Assembly: GCA_027490195.1 (NCBI GenBank)
Contig: JAIXYN010000061.1
Coordinates: forward strand, 62,001-126,000
Reading direction: 5' to 3'
DNA: 64,000 nucleotides
From: Verrucomicrobiaceae bacterium
GTDB taxonomy: Bacteria > Verrucomicrobiota > Verrucomicrobiia > Verrucomicrobiales > Verrucomicrobiaceae
Below, one piece after another: positions 44,210 through 54,074 of the stretch; position 1 is the first letter of the stretch; each line of letters begins with the position of its first letter. The position numbers and the translations under genes were made by a program. The notes beneath the pieces were generated by a model. The model saw nothing but the letters and a program-made list of their open reading frames with translations. It made no database searches and was not told the origin of the DNA.

Positions 44210-45571
44210 CTACGCCACAATCTGCGAGATCGGCCCGACGCTGTCCTGGAACGAATCCGCCTTTACGTCCACGCGCTGGAGCATGGTTAGCAGCAGGTTG
44301 CTGACACGGGCATCACTGTCCACGGGGCGGGAACAGATCTTGTAGTGTTCGGTGGCGTTGCTGACGTCGTATTTGCCGATCTTGGGCAGGTTGAAGTCCA
44401 CGTGCGTGCCGTGCTTGTAGCCGAGGGCTTTGCCACCGGCGAGGATGGTGGGCAGGTTGGCGTTGCCGTGGCTGTGACCGTAGGCCATGCCGCTGCCCCA
44501 GAGCACCTGAGTGGTGTCGAGCAGCGTGTTGTTCTCTTCTTTGTGCTCCTTGAGCTGGTCGAGGAAGTAGCTGAGCTGGCCGATGAGGAAGGTGTCGGTC
44601 TCGGTCAGGCGGCGGAGCTGCTCGGGGTCGCCATTGTGGTGGGAAAGGCCGTGTCGCGTCTGCAGGATGCCGATCTCAGGGATGCCGCTGGCATTGCCTT
44701 CACCACCGATACCGCAGGTGATGACGCGGGTGGAATCTGTACGCAGGGCCATGACCATGAGGTCATAAAAGAGGCGGTAGTACTCACCGGCCTCGGCCAT
44801 GCTGAGCTTGCGCTGGAGACGGGCAGCTTCCGTGGCGGGCACAGCGGGCTTTGGCACGTTCAGCCACTCGTCGGCGCGGCGGGTGCGCTCTTCCACCTGA
44901 CGCACGGCGGTGAGGTATTCGTCGAGCTTGCTGCGGTCCTCGCTGCCAAGCTTGTTGTTCACGCGCTTCGCGTCATCTGCCACGAGATCAAGGATGCTGC
45001 CGCGGCGGCTGAGGCGGCGGCGGATGGTTTCCTTGCTGTCCTTTTCCACGCCAAAGAGCTGGTTGAAAATCTGCTGCGTGTTGCGCTCCGCAGGAATCTG
45101 GATGCCGTCCTTGGACCACGCGAGCGATGTGCCCTCAATGGCCATTTCCAGTGAGGAAAAGCGTGTCGCACTACCCTGCACTTCGGCGATGAGCTGGTCG
45201 GCCGAAACGGTGTTGCGGAAAGCACCACCATCGCCGGGGACGTTGGCTCCGGTGAGCCAGACCTTCTCGCAGTTGTGGTGCTTGCCAATCACCATTGGGT
45301 GATGCAGGCCGCTGATGGGCGTGATGTCGGCACGATGTTTTTCCAGCGACTGCAGCGGCTTCGTGAACTCATAATCCGCGCCTGCCTTGTTAATCTGCCA
45401 GGTGAGCGTGTTCACCCCGTTCGGGATGTACAGAAACACACTGCGCTTCGGCTGCGATGGCGCTGGCAGCACACCCATGGAGTTGAGCCAGGGCAGGGAA
45501 ATCGAAGCACCAAGGCCGCGCAACATCTGGCGGCGGCTCATGCGCCAGCGGTTCAGGATAAGATTGCTCAT
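44210..45571 (-). CDS. DUF1552 protein with Tat-type signal
   Basis: A 453-aa DUF1552 protein. The twin-arginine signal is internal ([21 protein letters not shown] from residue 11), so the actual start may be 10 codons later. Family landmarks: [81 protein letters not shown] and [11 protein letters not shown]. It follows its DUF1592 partner by 22 bp and precedes two secreted unknowns. Confidence 0.85.
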   Translation of the reverse strand: MSNLILNRWRMSRRQMLRGLGASISLPWLNSMGVLPAPSQPKRSVFLYIPNGVNTLTWQINKAGADYEFTKPLQSLEKHRADITPISGLHHPMVIGKHHNCEKVWLTGANVPGDGGAFRNTVSADQLIAEVQGSATRFSSLEMAIEGTSLAWSKDGIQIPAERNTQQIFNQLFGVEKDSKETIRRRLSRRGSILDLVADDAKRVNNKLGSEDRSKLDEYLTAVRQVEERTRRADEWLNVPKPAVPATEAARLQRKLSMAEAGEYYRLFYDLMVMALRTDSTRVITCGIGGEGNASGIPEIGILQTRHGLSHHNGDPEQLRRLTETDTFLIGQLSYFLDQLKEHKEENNTLLDTTQVLWGSGMAYGHSHGNANLPTILAGGKALGYKHGTHVDFNLPKIGKYDVSNATEHYKICSRPVDSDARVSNLLLTMLQRVDVKADSFQDSVGPISQIVA

Positions 45572-45593
45572 AAAAGGGTGGGGGAATGTGAGA

Positions 45594-48035
45594 TCAGCGC
45601 TTCTGAAACAGGGAAGAACAAACGAACGCCTCGACGATGTCTCTCAGGCGGTAATCCTTGGCCTTGCTCGTTGCGGCGATTGATTTGAGGTCATCGCGAT
45701 CATCGAAGGACATGCTGCGGCGAAGCCCGTAGGTGGCGAGCTTTTCGATGAAGGTGGCGTTGAAGGCGTCTAGATCGGCGAGGAGGAGCTTTTTGAAGTC
45801 TTCCGCGGTCTGGTATTCGCGACCATCTGGCAGCTTGCCCGAGGCCTTGACCTTTGGGTTGGCACCGATGCCGTCTGTGACTTCCTCGGTGCGCCAGCGG
45901 CCGATGGCGTCATAGTTTTCAAAGGCGAGGCCGAGGGGATCAATCTTCGCATGGCAGGAGGCGCAGTTGGCATCGTGGATGTGCGCTTCGAGCTTTTCAC
46001 GCAGTGTTGCTTTCGGCGCAGCCGGGTTGGTGGCGATGGGATCGACGTTCGCGGGCGGAGGTGGCGGTGATTTGCCAAAGATGGACTCCATCACCCACAC
46101 CCCGCGGTGCACGGGGCGATGCCGCACGCCATCGGACGTCAGCGAAAGAATGGAAGCCTGCGTGAGCAGGCCACCGCGATGACTTTCTGCAGGGAGCGAC
46201 ACGCGCTGAAATTCATTGCCCGTCCCCTTGGCCTCCGGCAGGCCGTAGAATTGTGCGAGAAGCCCGTTCATCATGCTCCAGTCCGAGTGAATCAGCTCAC
46301 GCAGCGTGAGGCCGCTCTGCAGCACTTCGCGGAAGAAAGCTTTTGTTTCGCCGGTCATGCTGGCTTCTAGCGCCTTGTCGTAGTCGGGGTAGAGCTTCTT
46401 GTCGGGCTGAAACATGCCCACCTTGCGCAAGCGCAGCCATTGGGTGGCAAAGGAGTCCGTGAAGCGTGTTGAGCGCGCGTCCGCCAGCATGCGGGCCACC
46501 TGTTTGGTGAGCTCTGCCGTGTCTCGCAGCTTGCCCTGAGCGGCGAGTTCGGATAGCTCGGCATCCGGCATGGTGTTCCAGAGCAGGTAGGAAAGGCGTG
46601 AGGCGATTTCCCAGTCGTTCAGAGTCTGGCGGCTCACATTTTCATCGCCCTCCGCCATGAAAACAAAGCTCTTCGAGCATAGGATCGAAAGCATGCCCGC
46701 TTTCACCGCATCGCGGAATTTTTCTTTGGCCGCGAGTTCCGCCTTCACGATGCCGATGTAGCCATCGAGTTCTTCATCGGTGACCGGGCGGCGGAAAGCG
46801 CGCTGCGCCAGCGTGGCGAGGCAGGTGCGCACCTGATCCATGTTGCCCTCGTCCTTGGGCATGTAGTCGTCCCGCAGCTTCTTTTCTGCATCACTCAGCA
46901 GCGGGCCACGCCATGATATCGAGTCGATGATGAGGAAGGGGTAGCGCGGCTTCCCCTGTTCATCCGTGAGCTTCATCTGCCACGGGATGCGGCCCATCTT
47001 GGTGCTGATGAACGGCGTATCTCCATGCCGGCCTGAGCGCGGCAGATTTGTAGGCCCGGGAACATCATTATACACTTCAATGTTGGGACGACCTTTGGGC
47101 AGATGCGCACGGAAGGTCAACGTGATCGGCTTGTCCTCTGGGGCGATGATGTCCTGTTCAAACAACACCCGATCCAGCTTCGACTCATAGACCTTGATGC
47201 GTGGTGCGCGGCCTTTCTCCGGCTTCAGGCCGCTCAGCGTGTAGCTGATCTCATACACACCCGCCTCCGGCAGCGGATCCTTCAGCAATGAATAGCGGAA
47301 AATGTCTCCGGGCCACATGTCATAGCGCACCTTGTCCAGCAGGCCCATTCCGCGCAGCCGCTCACGGTGCCGTTCACTGATCTGCTCTTCATAGAGCACC
47401 GGTTTCGAGCCGCCGAACGGCAACACCGGCTTCGCGTTCTTCGCCGGAGGAATGATGTCGGGATAGGCCTCGTTCAAAACCGTCTCTGCTGCCGCGAGAT
47501 ACTTTTCAATGTTTGAAGGCGAGAGCGTCAGCACCGAACCGATGCGCTCAAAGCCGTGCCACTCCGGGTCTTCCAGAAACGCGCCAGGGTCCTTCGCATC
47601 ATACTCCACACCGAGGAGATCGCGCACCGTGTTCACATACTCATCCCGCGTGAGGCGGTTGTAGTTCACCTTCGCACGAGACGCCATGCGCGCCGACTCG
47701 CCTTCCTTCATCCTGTGCGCGATCCATTCCACCACCTGTGCACTGGCTGCGGCTTCAGGACGCTTCTTCTCCTTCTTCGGCGGCATCTCGCCCGAATTGA
47801 TGCGCTCCATGATCTCCAGCCACTGTGGCGTGTTTTCAAAGCCGACCTTCGGGGACAACGTGTCCATGCGGAAGTCACCCTTCTGCACATCGGCATCATG
47901 GCACTTCAGGCAGTGTTCCTCGAAATAGGCCTGCACCTTCGGGTCGAGGACTGCGGCAGGCGCGGCCTTTCCCGCTCCGCAGAAAGCTGCGAGCAAGGCT
48001 GTGGCAAGGCATGAAAACAGGATGCGGTTGGGCAT
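45594..48035 (-). CDS. DUF1592-type multidomain protein with two heme c motifs
   Basis: The 813-aa exported protein starts with [18 protein letters not shown] (signal peptide), followed by the N-terminal heme motif [13 protein letters not shown] (Cys42-Cys45-His46), DUF1587 ([16 protein letters not shown]), a carbohydrate-binding-like insertion, DUF1595, DUF1592 ([16 protein letters not shown]), DUF1588 ([18 protein letters not shown]) and DUF1585 with [13 protein letters not shown]. It heads a four-gene operon and is divergent to the macroglobulin gene. A longer reading to 48068 is less likely as it would disrupt the signal peptide. Confidence 0.88.
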   Translation of the reverse strand: MPNRILFSCLATALLAAFCGAGKAAPAAVLDPKVQAYFEEHCLKCHDADVQKGDFRMDTLSPKVGFENTPQWLEIMERINSGEMPPKKEKKRPEAAASAQVVEWIAHRMKEGESARMASRAKVNYNRLTRDEYVNTVRDLLGVEYDAKDPGAFLEDPEWHGFERIGSVLTLSPSNIEKYLAAAETVLNEAYPDIIPPAKNAKPVLPFGGSKPVLYEEQISERHRERLRGMGLLDKVRYDMWPGDIFRYSLLKDPLPEAGVYEISYTLSGLKPEKGRAPRIKVYESKLDRVLFEQDIIAPEDKPITLTFRAHLPKGRPNIEVYNDVPGPTNLPRSGRHGDTPFISTKMGRIPWQMKLTDEQGKPRYPFLIIDSISWRGPLLSDAEKKLRDDYMPKDEGNMDQVRTCLATLAQRAFRRPVTDEELDGYIGIVKAELAAKEKFRDAVKAGMLSILCSKSFVFMAEGDENVSRQTLNDWEIASRLSYLLWNTMPDAELSELAAQGKLRDTAELTKQVARMLADARSTRFTDSFATQWLRLRKVGMFQPDKKLYPDYDKALEASMTGETKAFFREVLQSGLTLRELIHSDWSMMNGLLAQFYGLPEAKGTGNEFQRVSLPAESHRGGLLTQASILSLTSDGVRHRPVHRGVWVMESIFGKSPPPPPANVDPIATNPAAPKATLREKLEAHIHDANCASCHAKIDPLGLAFENYDAIGRWRTEEVTDGIGANPKVKASGKLPDGREYQTAEDFKKLLLADLDAFNATFIEKLATYGLRRSMSFDDRDDLKSIAATSKAKDYRLRDIVEAFVCSSLFQKR

Positions 48036-48075
48036 TGCCAAAACATACGGTGCTGCATGGGCGTTCATACAGCAT

Positions 48076-48113
48076 CCCCGAACTATCGGGGGGGGGGCTG
48101 CCGAGCGGCAGCC
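48076..48113. repeat. Two hairpins joined by a ten-G run
   Basis: CCCCGA/TCGGGG (48076-48081 and 48086-48091) and GGCTGCCG/CGGCAGCC (48096-48113) flank a run of ten G at 48088-48097, in the divergent region between the DUF1592 gene and the macroglobulin gene. It could be a slippage-prone or attenuating element. Confidence 0.5.
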
Positions 48114-48210
48114 TGGACAGAAGCAAGGGAATAAAATTCAATTTTTGCCTCAAGATTCCCCGCGCACGGGAAAGCCAGTCGATTACTCTCAGTCACCAAT
48201 TTATACATAT

Positions 48211-51200
48211 ATGTCCGACTCTTCCGGTTCGTGGGTTGTGCGCTTGATGCGTGCTTTGTTTGGGCAATTTCACTACCAGCCGCCCGCCTGGATGCCGCGC
48301 CTTGCCCGGGCAGCGGATAATCATGTGACCAAACATCCGGGCTGTTACGCCTTCGCCATCGTGTTGACCGGGGCGATGTTCCTTATTGCACCGCAGGTGC
48401 GCCAGCACCTGGAGGCGCACCGGCCGAGACCGCTGGTGCGGGCTGAAGTACGTGAGGCAAAGGGGCTGCTCCTGATGCCGGCGGTCACACCGATCATTAA
48501 AAACAAACCGCAGCCCCAGCCGATGACGGTGCAGTTCAATGTCTCGGTGGCCAAACTGGATGTTGTGGGAAAGACGGCGGCCGGTATCACCCTTACGCCT
48601 GCGCATTCAGGCGTGTGGACATGGAGCACAGACAAGCTGCTGGTCTTCACACCTGCCAAGGACTGGCCCGCCGGGCAGGAGTACATCGTGCGGCTTGACC
48701 CTGCTCAGCTGCCCAAGGAAGTGGTGGTGAAAGAACCCGTCTGGAAGGGGCGGACTCAGCCGCTGGTGCTTACCGTGACCGGTTCAGAGTTTGAGATCGA
48801 TCCGCGTGATCCCTCGGTGCAAAATGTCTTGGTGGGACTCTCCTCGACGCATCCGCTCGACAGAGCGCAGATCGAGCAACTGGTCTCACTGGAGGTCGTG
48901 GGTGGCGCGAAGATCTTCGACTGGAAAGGCCAGAAGCCGGATGCGCTGTTCTCGGTCACGGAAGGAAAGCTCCAGCGGGAGTTCTGGATTCGCACGGCGC
49001 GGATTCAGGTGCCAGCGAAGGAGGACTTCGTGAAGGTCACACTGCACAAGGAACTCACCAGCACGGTCGGCGGCAGCTCGCTTGCGGCCGACATCATCTC
49101 CAAGGTGCGCGTGCCGGATGTGGACAGCGGCTTCAAGATCACGGATGCGAACACAGAGATTCTGAAAACCGAAGATGGCGAACCCGAGCAGTTTCTGTTC
49201 ATCAACACAGAGGGCTACGTCACGACCGAGAATCTGCTCAAGCATCTCGGCGCCTGGCAGGAGCCGGTCAGTTTTCTGATCACGAATGTGAATGGTCAGC
49301 GCGTCCCTCCCGGGGTTAATGATGTGACAGAGGATGTGCTGCGGCAGTATGTACCTATATCGTTGAAGCCAGTCGAACTGGAGCTGAGCGATGATCATCC
49401 GGCGACGACTCGCCATGCGTTCAAGTTCCTCACAGAGAAGCAGGGGCGAATGTTTGTGCGCATCAAGCAGGGAGTCGAGGCACTGGGCGGCTTCCGGCTC
49501 AGCCGGGAGTTTCGCTCCTTTCAATCAGCACCACGCTTCCCGAAGGAGGTGCAGTTGCTTGGAAAGGGCGGCATCCTGGCGCTCAATGGCGAGCGCAAGC
49601 TCTCGCTGCAATCACGCGGCGTCCCTTTTCTGCGGGTGAAAATGGCGCGCGTACCAGCGCGGCAGGTGAACCATCTGGTGGTGATGACGGAAGGCGACTT
49701 CGCCAATCCCTACTTTACAATGGGAGACAGCTTTGATGAATCCAACATCGCCCACTTCCTGCGTCGTGTGCAGCCGGTGGCAATGAAGAACGAGTTTCAG
49801 GCCTGCTACTCGGTGATCGACTTCGCCAGTGCCCTGCAAGCACCGGATGCTGCGGATGCAGATGCTTCGCGTGGTTTGTTTTTCCTCACGGCGGATGGCG
49901 TGGAGCCCTCCCAAGGCAGCAAAAAGAGCATGGAAGGCGATGTTGTGGAGGAGGACTGGCAGGTGATGGATCAGGCGACGACGAAGCGCTTTGTGCTCGT
50001 CACCGATCTGGGTCTGATGGTGAAACAGAACGCTGACGGCTCGCGCGATGTGTTTGTGCAGAGCATCCAGACCGGCGAACCGGTGAATGGAGCCGTGATC
50101 ACGGTGATGGCGAAAAACGGCGAGTATCTGCTGCAGCAAACCACCGCCGACGGCCATGTGCTGCTGCCGGATGTCGGCAGTTTCCAACGGGAGAAGCGCC
50201 CGGTGGCCATCGTCGCCACGCTGGGCAATGATTTGTCATTCCTGCCGTTCGAACGTCCCGACCGCCTGCTCGACTTCTCGCGTTTCGACATAGGCGGCGT
50301 GCAGGCTTCGGAGAAGGAAGCGCTGGAGGCATTCGTTTTCACGGAGCGCGGCGTGTATCGTCCCGGAGATGACATCCACATCAGTGCGGTGCTGAAGCGC
50401 CGTGACTGGGCCGCAGGTCTTGCAGGGCTGCCGCTGGAGATGGATCTCGTCAACGCGAAAGACGAAGTAATCGACACTCAAAAGATCGCGCTATCCGCAG
50501 ACGGCTTCATTGATGTGAAGATGAAGACCGATGAGACCGACCCCACGGGCCGCTACATCGCACGGTTGTATCTGGTCAAAGGCAATAATGATCGCGACCG
50601 TCTTGGGCAGACCTTGCTCAAGGTGGAGGATTTTCAGCCGGATCGCATGAAGATCGACGTGACGCTCACCGGCAACGAGCTCGCCGGATGGCTGCAGCCG
50701 AGTGGAATCAAAGCTGACGTATCCCTGCAAACTCTGTTTGGTTTTCCGGCGGCGAAGCGGCTGCTCAAGGCACGGATGGAATTGAGCCCGGGAGGTTTCG
50801 CATTTGCGCAGTTCCCCGATTTCATCTTCCACAACCGGCTGCCTGAAGCGGAAGACACCGAAGAGACTGAGGCCGGTCAGAAAATCAATCTCGGCGAGCA
50901 GACCACGGATGACACCGGTGCCGCACAATTTGATCTGGCGCTGGAGCGTTTCGACAAGAGCTGCTTTCAGGTGAGCCTACTGATCGAAGGCTTCGAGGCC
51001 GATGGCGGACGCAGTGTGCGCAGCGGCAAAAATTTCCTCGTCGCCGCACTGCCCTATGTGGTCGGCTACAAGCCAGATTCGAAGCTCGACTACCTCGGCA
51101 AGGACACGGCGGCGAATGTGCGCTTCATGGCGGTCGGGCCGGATCTGAAACCCTTTGCGCCGAAGGATCTCATGGCGCGTTTGATTCAAGTCAAACATGT

Positions 51201-54069
51201 GTCGGTGCTCACCAAGCAGGAAAGTGGCAGCTACGCCTACGTCTCGACACAGCGTGAATTCATGGTGTCGGAGGCGCGTTTCGCCCTGCCGGCTGAGGGA
51301 GCCGCTTACGCCCTGCCGACAAATGCTGCAGGCCAGTTCCGCCTCGAATTGCGCGATCCAGACAACAATGTCGTCTGCGCCACCTCGTTCACGGTGGTGG
51401 GCAAGGGAGATATGGAACACAGCATGGAGCGTGACGCGGAACTGGGCATCAAACTGGCACGCGGCACCTGGAACAGCGGTGAATCACTGGAGGCAAACCT
51501 GAGCGCGACCTACACTGGCGCGGGCCTCATCACCATCGAGCGTGAGCGAGTGCTCGGCTGGCAGTGGTTCAAGGCGGGCACCACAGCGAGTGTGCAGCAC
51601 ATCATGGTGCCGAATGACATCGAAGGCTCCGCGTATGTGAATGCCTCCTTTGTTCGAGCGCTGGATTCGAAAGAGATCTTCACCTCTCCGCTGAGCTACG
51701 CGGTGGAGCATTTCGTCGCGAATCCGGATAAACGACGCATCGAGGTAAAGATCGACGCACCGGAAAAAGTGAAACCTGGAGATGTCATGAAGATTGGCTT
51801 CCAGGCTGCGAAGCCCTGCCGCATCGTGATCTATGCAGTGGACGCAGGCATTCACCAGATCACGGACTACAAGCTGCCAGACCCGCTCGCGCATCTAAAC
51901 CGCAAACGCGCACTGGAAGTGGAGACGGAGCAGCTCATGGACCTGATCCTGCCGGAGTTCTCGCTCATCGCGCAAAACAAAGCCTTTGGGGGTGATGCCG
52001 ACAAGCCGCTGCGCTTGAATTTGAATCCGTTCAAACGCCGCAAGGAACCCCCGGTGGTGTTCTGGTCGGGATTGATCGCCGCAGGTCCCGAACGCAAGGA
52101 AGTCAGCTACACGGTGCCGGATTACTTCGCCGGAAAACTCAACGTCATGGCCGTGGCAGTCGCTGAGGATGCGGTGGGCCGGGCAGAAACGAGCAGCATC
52201 GTGCGCGGGCCTCTGGTGCTGACGCCCAATGTGCCGTTCTTCGCCGCCCCGGGCGATGAATTCACCGCCTCGCTCACTGTGGCGAACAATCTCGAAGGTC
52301 CAGAGGCGAATGCGCCGATCAGCATCGTGGCGCAGGTCACACCGCATCTGGAAGTCATCGCCTCACCGCAGGGTGCGGTCAATGTGGCCGCCGGCAAGGA
52401 GGACACGGTGCGCTTCCGTGTGCGGGTAAAGGATGAACTCGGCGGTGCGGAAATCACCTTCAAGGCTGAAGCCGCCGGGCAGGTGGTGCTGCGTCGTGCT
52501 ACGCTCAGCGTGCGGCCTGCCGCGCCTTATCTCACCCATGTGCAGAGCGGTTACTTCCGTGAGAAGACGCATGAGGTGAAGATCACGCGCGAAATGTTTC
52601 CGCAGTATCGCAAACTCAATGCCAACGTGTCCGCACTTCCGCTCGGTCTCGCCCGCGGTTTGGAGTCCTATTTGCACGAGTATCCTTATGGTTGCTCCGA
52701 ACAGATCACCAGCCGCGCCGTTTCACGCCTGCTGCTGGCAAAGGAAGTAGATTTCGGTTTCGATGCCGCGGAATCCGCTCAGCAGCTCGATGCGGCGTTC
52801 GCCCTGTTGCGCAGTCGCCAGCACTCAAACGGCGGCTTTGGCTACTGGGATGCGGACGCCTATGCAGGCCTCGATTATCTCTCGGTCTATGTGACACGAT
52901 TCCTCACCGAAGCGCGGGACGCAGGAAATGCAGTGCCGTCCGCGCTGCTCGAAGGCGCGCGCACTCGCATGCGGCAGATGGCACGCCTCCAGGTGGGCAG
53001 TCTCGATGAGGCGGCCATCCAGGCGGCAGCGATTTATCTGCTCACCCGGCAGGGTGAAAATACCTCCACCTATGTCCTGAACCTCCGCGACAACCTGCAG
53101 CGGATGTACAAGGACGCGTGGCGAAGTCATCTCACCGCAGCGTATCTGGCCGGCACCTATGCGCTGTTGCAGAAGCGCCCGGAAGCGGTGGTGCTGATGC
53201 AGAATTACTGGGCGGCGGTTCGCAAAGGCAAAGCGCTGGGCGCATGGCGCGGCTGGTACTATCTTGATCCGCAGGTGAGTCAGGCCGAGGGCTTCGCCGT
53301 CGCCTGCAAGCACTTCCCGGAACTCGCCGGAAACTTTGGCTATGACGATCTCGCCATCGTTACCGAACCACTGTCACGCAATCGCTTCAACACCATCAGC
53401 GCCGCCACCACGATCCTCGCGCTCAAGGCCTACTCGGATCTCGCGAAGCAGTCAGGCGTGCGTGTCTCGCTGAAGGAACTGCCGCGTGCAGGCGGCACAC
53501 CGAGTGTGCTCGTGCCGGAGACGACCGGATTGATCCAAAGCAACTTCAGCGCGCAGGCCGGTGCGCTACGCTTCGGACTCGCTCAAGGCGGTGGCCGCGA
53601 TCTCGGCGCGTTTTATCAGGTGACGGAGGCTGGTTTCGACACCGGCGTGCCAACCCAGCGCATCGCGGATGGCCTGGAAGTGTTCCGCGAAATCCTCGGA
53701 CCGGATGGCAAGGCGGTAGCCAAGCTCAAGGTCGGTGAAGGTGCGCTGGTGCGCCTGACGGTGCGCAATGTTTCTCCCGACGCGCTCAGCAACATCGCTG
53801 TGCTCGATCTGATGCCCGGCAGCTTCGAGCTGGAGCCCAACGGCCTCAAACCCGGACGCGGCACAATCCCCGGCGCGGATTACGTGGATGTGCGCGAAGA
53901 CCGCAATGTGTTCTTCTGCGGCCTGGGCAAGGGCGAAGTGAAGACCTTCAGCTATCGCATCAAACCCATCGCCGCAGGCATCTATGTGATTCCTCCGGCA
54001 TTTGCCGAGAGCATGTATGATCGCGGCACCAAGGGGCGCGACGGCGGTGGAAAAGTGAACGTGGAGTAA
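48211..54069 (+). CDS. yfhM: Bacterial alpha-2-macroglobulin
   Basis: A 1952-aa protein. An N-terminal signal anchor (CYAFAIVLTGAMFLIAPQV, about residues 45-63) places it in the periplasm; no lipobox Cys follows, unlike typical YfhM lipoproteins. Immunoglobulin-like macroglobulin domains follow, including the MG10-type TVPDYFAGKLNVMAVAVAEDAVG, the bait region and the thioester motif YGCSEQ (Cys1495; C-x-E-Q). The alpha-alpha toroid (about 1490-1800) ends in a receptor-binding-like beta domain. The protein would trap attacking proteases via the thioester. It is followed at 5 bp by pbpC, the classical partner that repairs peptidoglycan. The ATG at 48211 follows an AT-rich leader; the longer frame from 48001 reads into the opposite gene. 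Confidence 0.9.
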   Translation: MSDSSGSWVVRLMRALFGQFHYQPPAWMPRLARAADNHVTKHPGCYAFAIVLTGAMFLIAPQVRQHLEAHRPRPLVRAEVREAKGLLLMPAVTPIIKNKPQPQPMTVQFNVSVAKLDVVGKTAAGITLTPAHSGVWTWSTDKLLVFTPAKDWPAGQEYIVRLDPAQLPKEVVVKEPVWKGRTQPLVLTVTGSEFEIDPRDPSVQNVLVGLSSTHPLDRAQIEQLVSLEVVGGAKIFDWKGQKPDALFSVTEGKLQREFWIRTARIQVPAKEDFVKVTLHKELTSTVGGSSLAADIISKVRVPDVDSGFKITDANTEILKTEDGEPEQFLFINTEGYVTTENLLKHLGAWQEPVSFLITNVNGQRVPPGVNDVTEDVLRQYVPISLKPVELELSDDHPATTRHAFKFLTEKQGRMFVRIKQGVEALGGFRLSREFRSFQSAPRFPKEVQLLGKGGILALNGERKLSLQSRGVPFLRVKMARVPARQVNHLVVMTEGDFANPYFTMGDSFDESNIAHFLRRVQPVAMKNEFQACYSVIDFASALQAPDAADADASRGLFFLTADGVEPSQGSKKSMEGDVVEEDWQVMDQATTKRFVLVTDLGLMVKQNADGSRDVFVQSIQTGEPVNGAVITVMAKNGEYLLQQTTADGHVLLPDVGSFQREKRPVAIVATLGNDLSFLPFERPDRLLDFSRFDIGGVQASEKEALEAFVFTERGVYRPGDDIHISAVLKRRDWAAGLAGLPLEMDLVNAKDEVIDTQKIALSADGFIDVKMKTDETDPTGRYIARLYLVKGNNDRDRLGQTLLKVEDFQPDRMKIDVTLTGNELAGWLQPSGIKADVSLQTLFGFPAAKRLLKARMELSPGGFAFAQFPDFIFHNRLPEAEDTEETEAGQKINLGEQTTDDTGAAQFDLALERFDKSCFQVSLLIEGFEADGGRSVRSGKNFLVAALPYVVGYKPDSKLDYLGKDTAANVRFMAVGPDLKPFAPKDLMARLIQVKHVSVLTKQESGSYAYVSTQREFMVSEARFALPAEGAAYALPTNAAGQFRLELRDPDNNVVCATSFTVVGKGDMEHSMERDAELGIKLARGTWNSGESLEANLSATYTGAGLITIERERVLGWQWFKAGTTASVQHIMVPNDIEGSAYVNASFVRALDSKEIFTSPLSYAVEHFVANPDKRRIEVKIDAPEKVKPGDVMKIGFQAAKPCRIVIYAVDAGIHQITDYKLPDPLAHLNRKRALEVETEQLMDLILPEFSLIAQNKAFGGDADKPLRLNLNPFKRRKEPPVVFWSGLIAAGPERKEVSYTVPDYFAGKLNVMAVAVAEDAVGRAETSSIVRGPLVLTPNVPFFAAPGDEFTASLTVANNLEGPEANAPISIVAQVTPHLEVIASPQGAVNVAAGKEDTVRFRVRVKDELGGAEITFKAEAAGQVVLRRATLSVRPAAPYLTHVQSGYFREKTHEVKITREMFPQYRKLNANVSALPLGLARGLESYLHEYPYGCSEQITSRAVSRLLLAKEVDFGFDAAESAQQLDAAFALLRSRQHSNGGFGYWDADAYAGLDYLSVYVTRFLTEARDAGNAVPSALLEGARTRMRQMARLQVGSLDEAAIQAAAIYLLTRQGENTSTYVLNLRDNLQRMYKDAWRSHLTAAYLAGTYALLQKRPEAVVLMQNYWAAVRKGKALGAWRGWYYLDPQVSQAEGFAVACKHFPELAGNFGYDDLAIVTEPLSRNRFNTISAATTILALKAYSDLAKQSGVRVSLKELPRAGGTPSVLVPETTGLIQSNFSAQAGALRFGLAQGGGRDLGAFYQVTEAGFDTGVPTQRIADGLEVFREILGPDGKAVAKLKVGEGALVRLTVRNVSPDALSNIAVLDLMPGSFELEPNGLKPGRGTIPGADYVDVREDRNVFFCGLGKGEVKTFSYRIKPIAAGIYVIPPAFAESMYDRGTKGRDGGGKVNVE

Positions 54070-54074
54070 CTGCC

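Noticed and set aside
48001..48210. Extended start of the macroglobulin frame
   Set aside because: The extra 70 codons overlap the opposite DUF1592 gene and the G10 hairpin region; the signal anchor follows the ATG at 48211.
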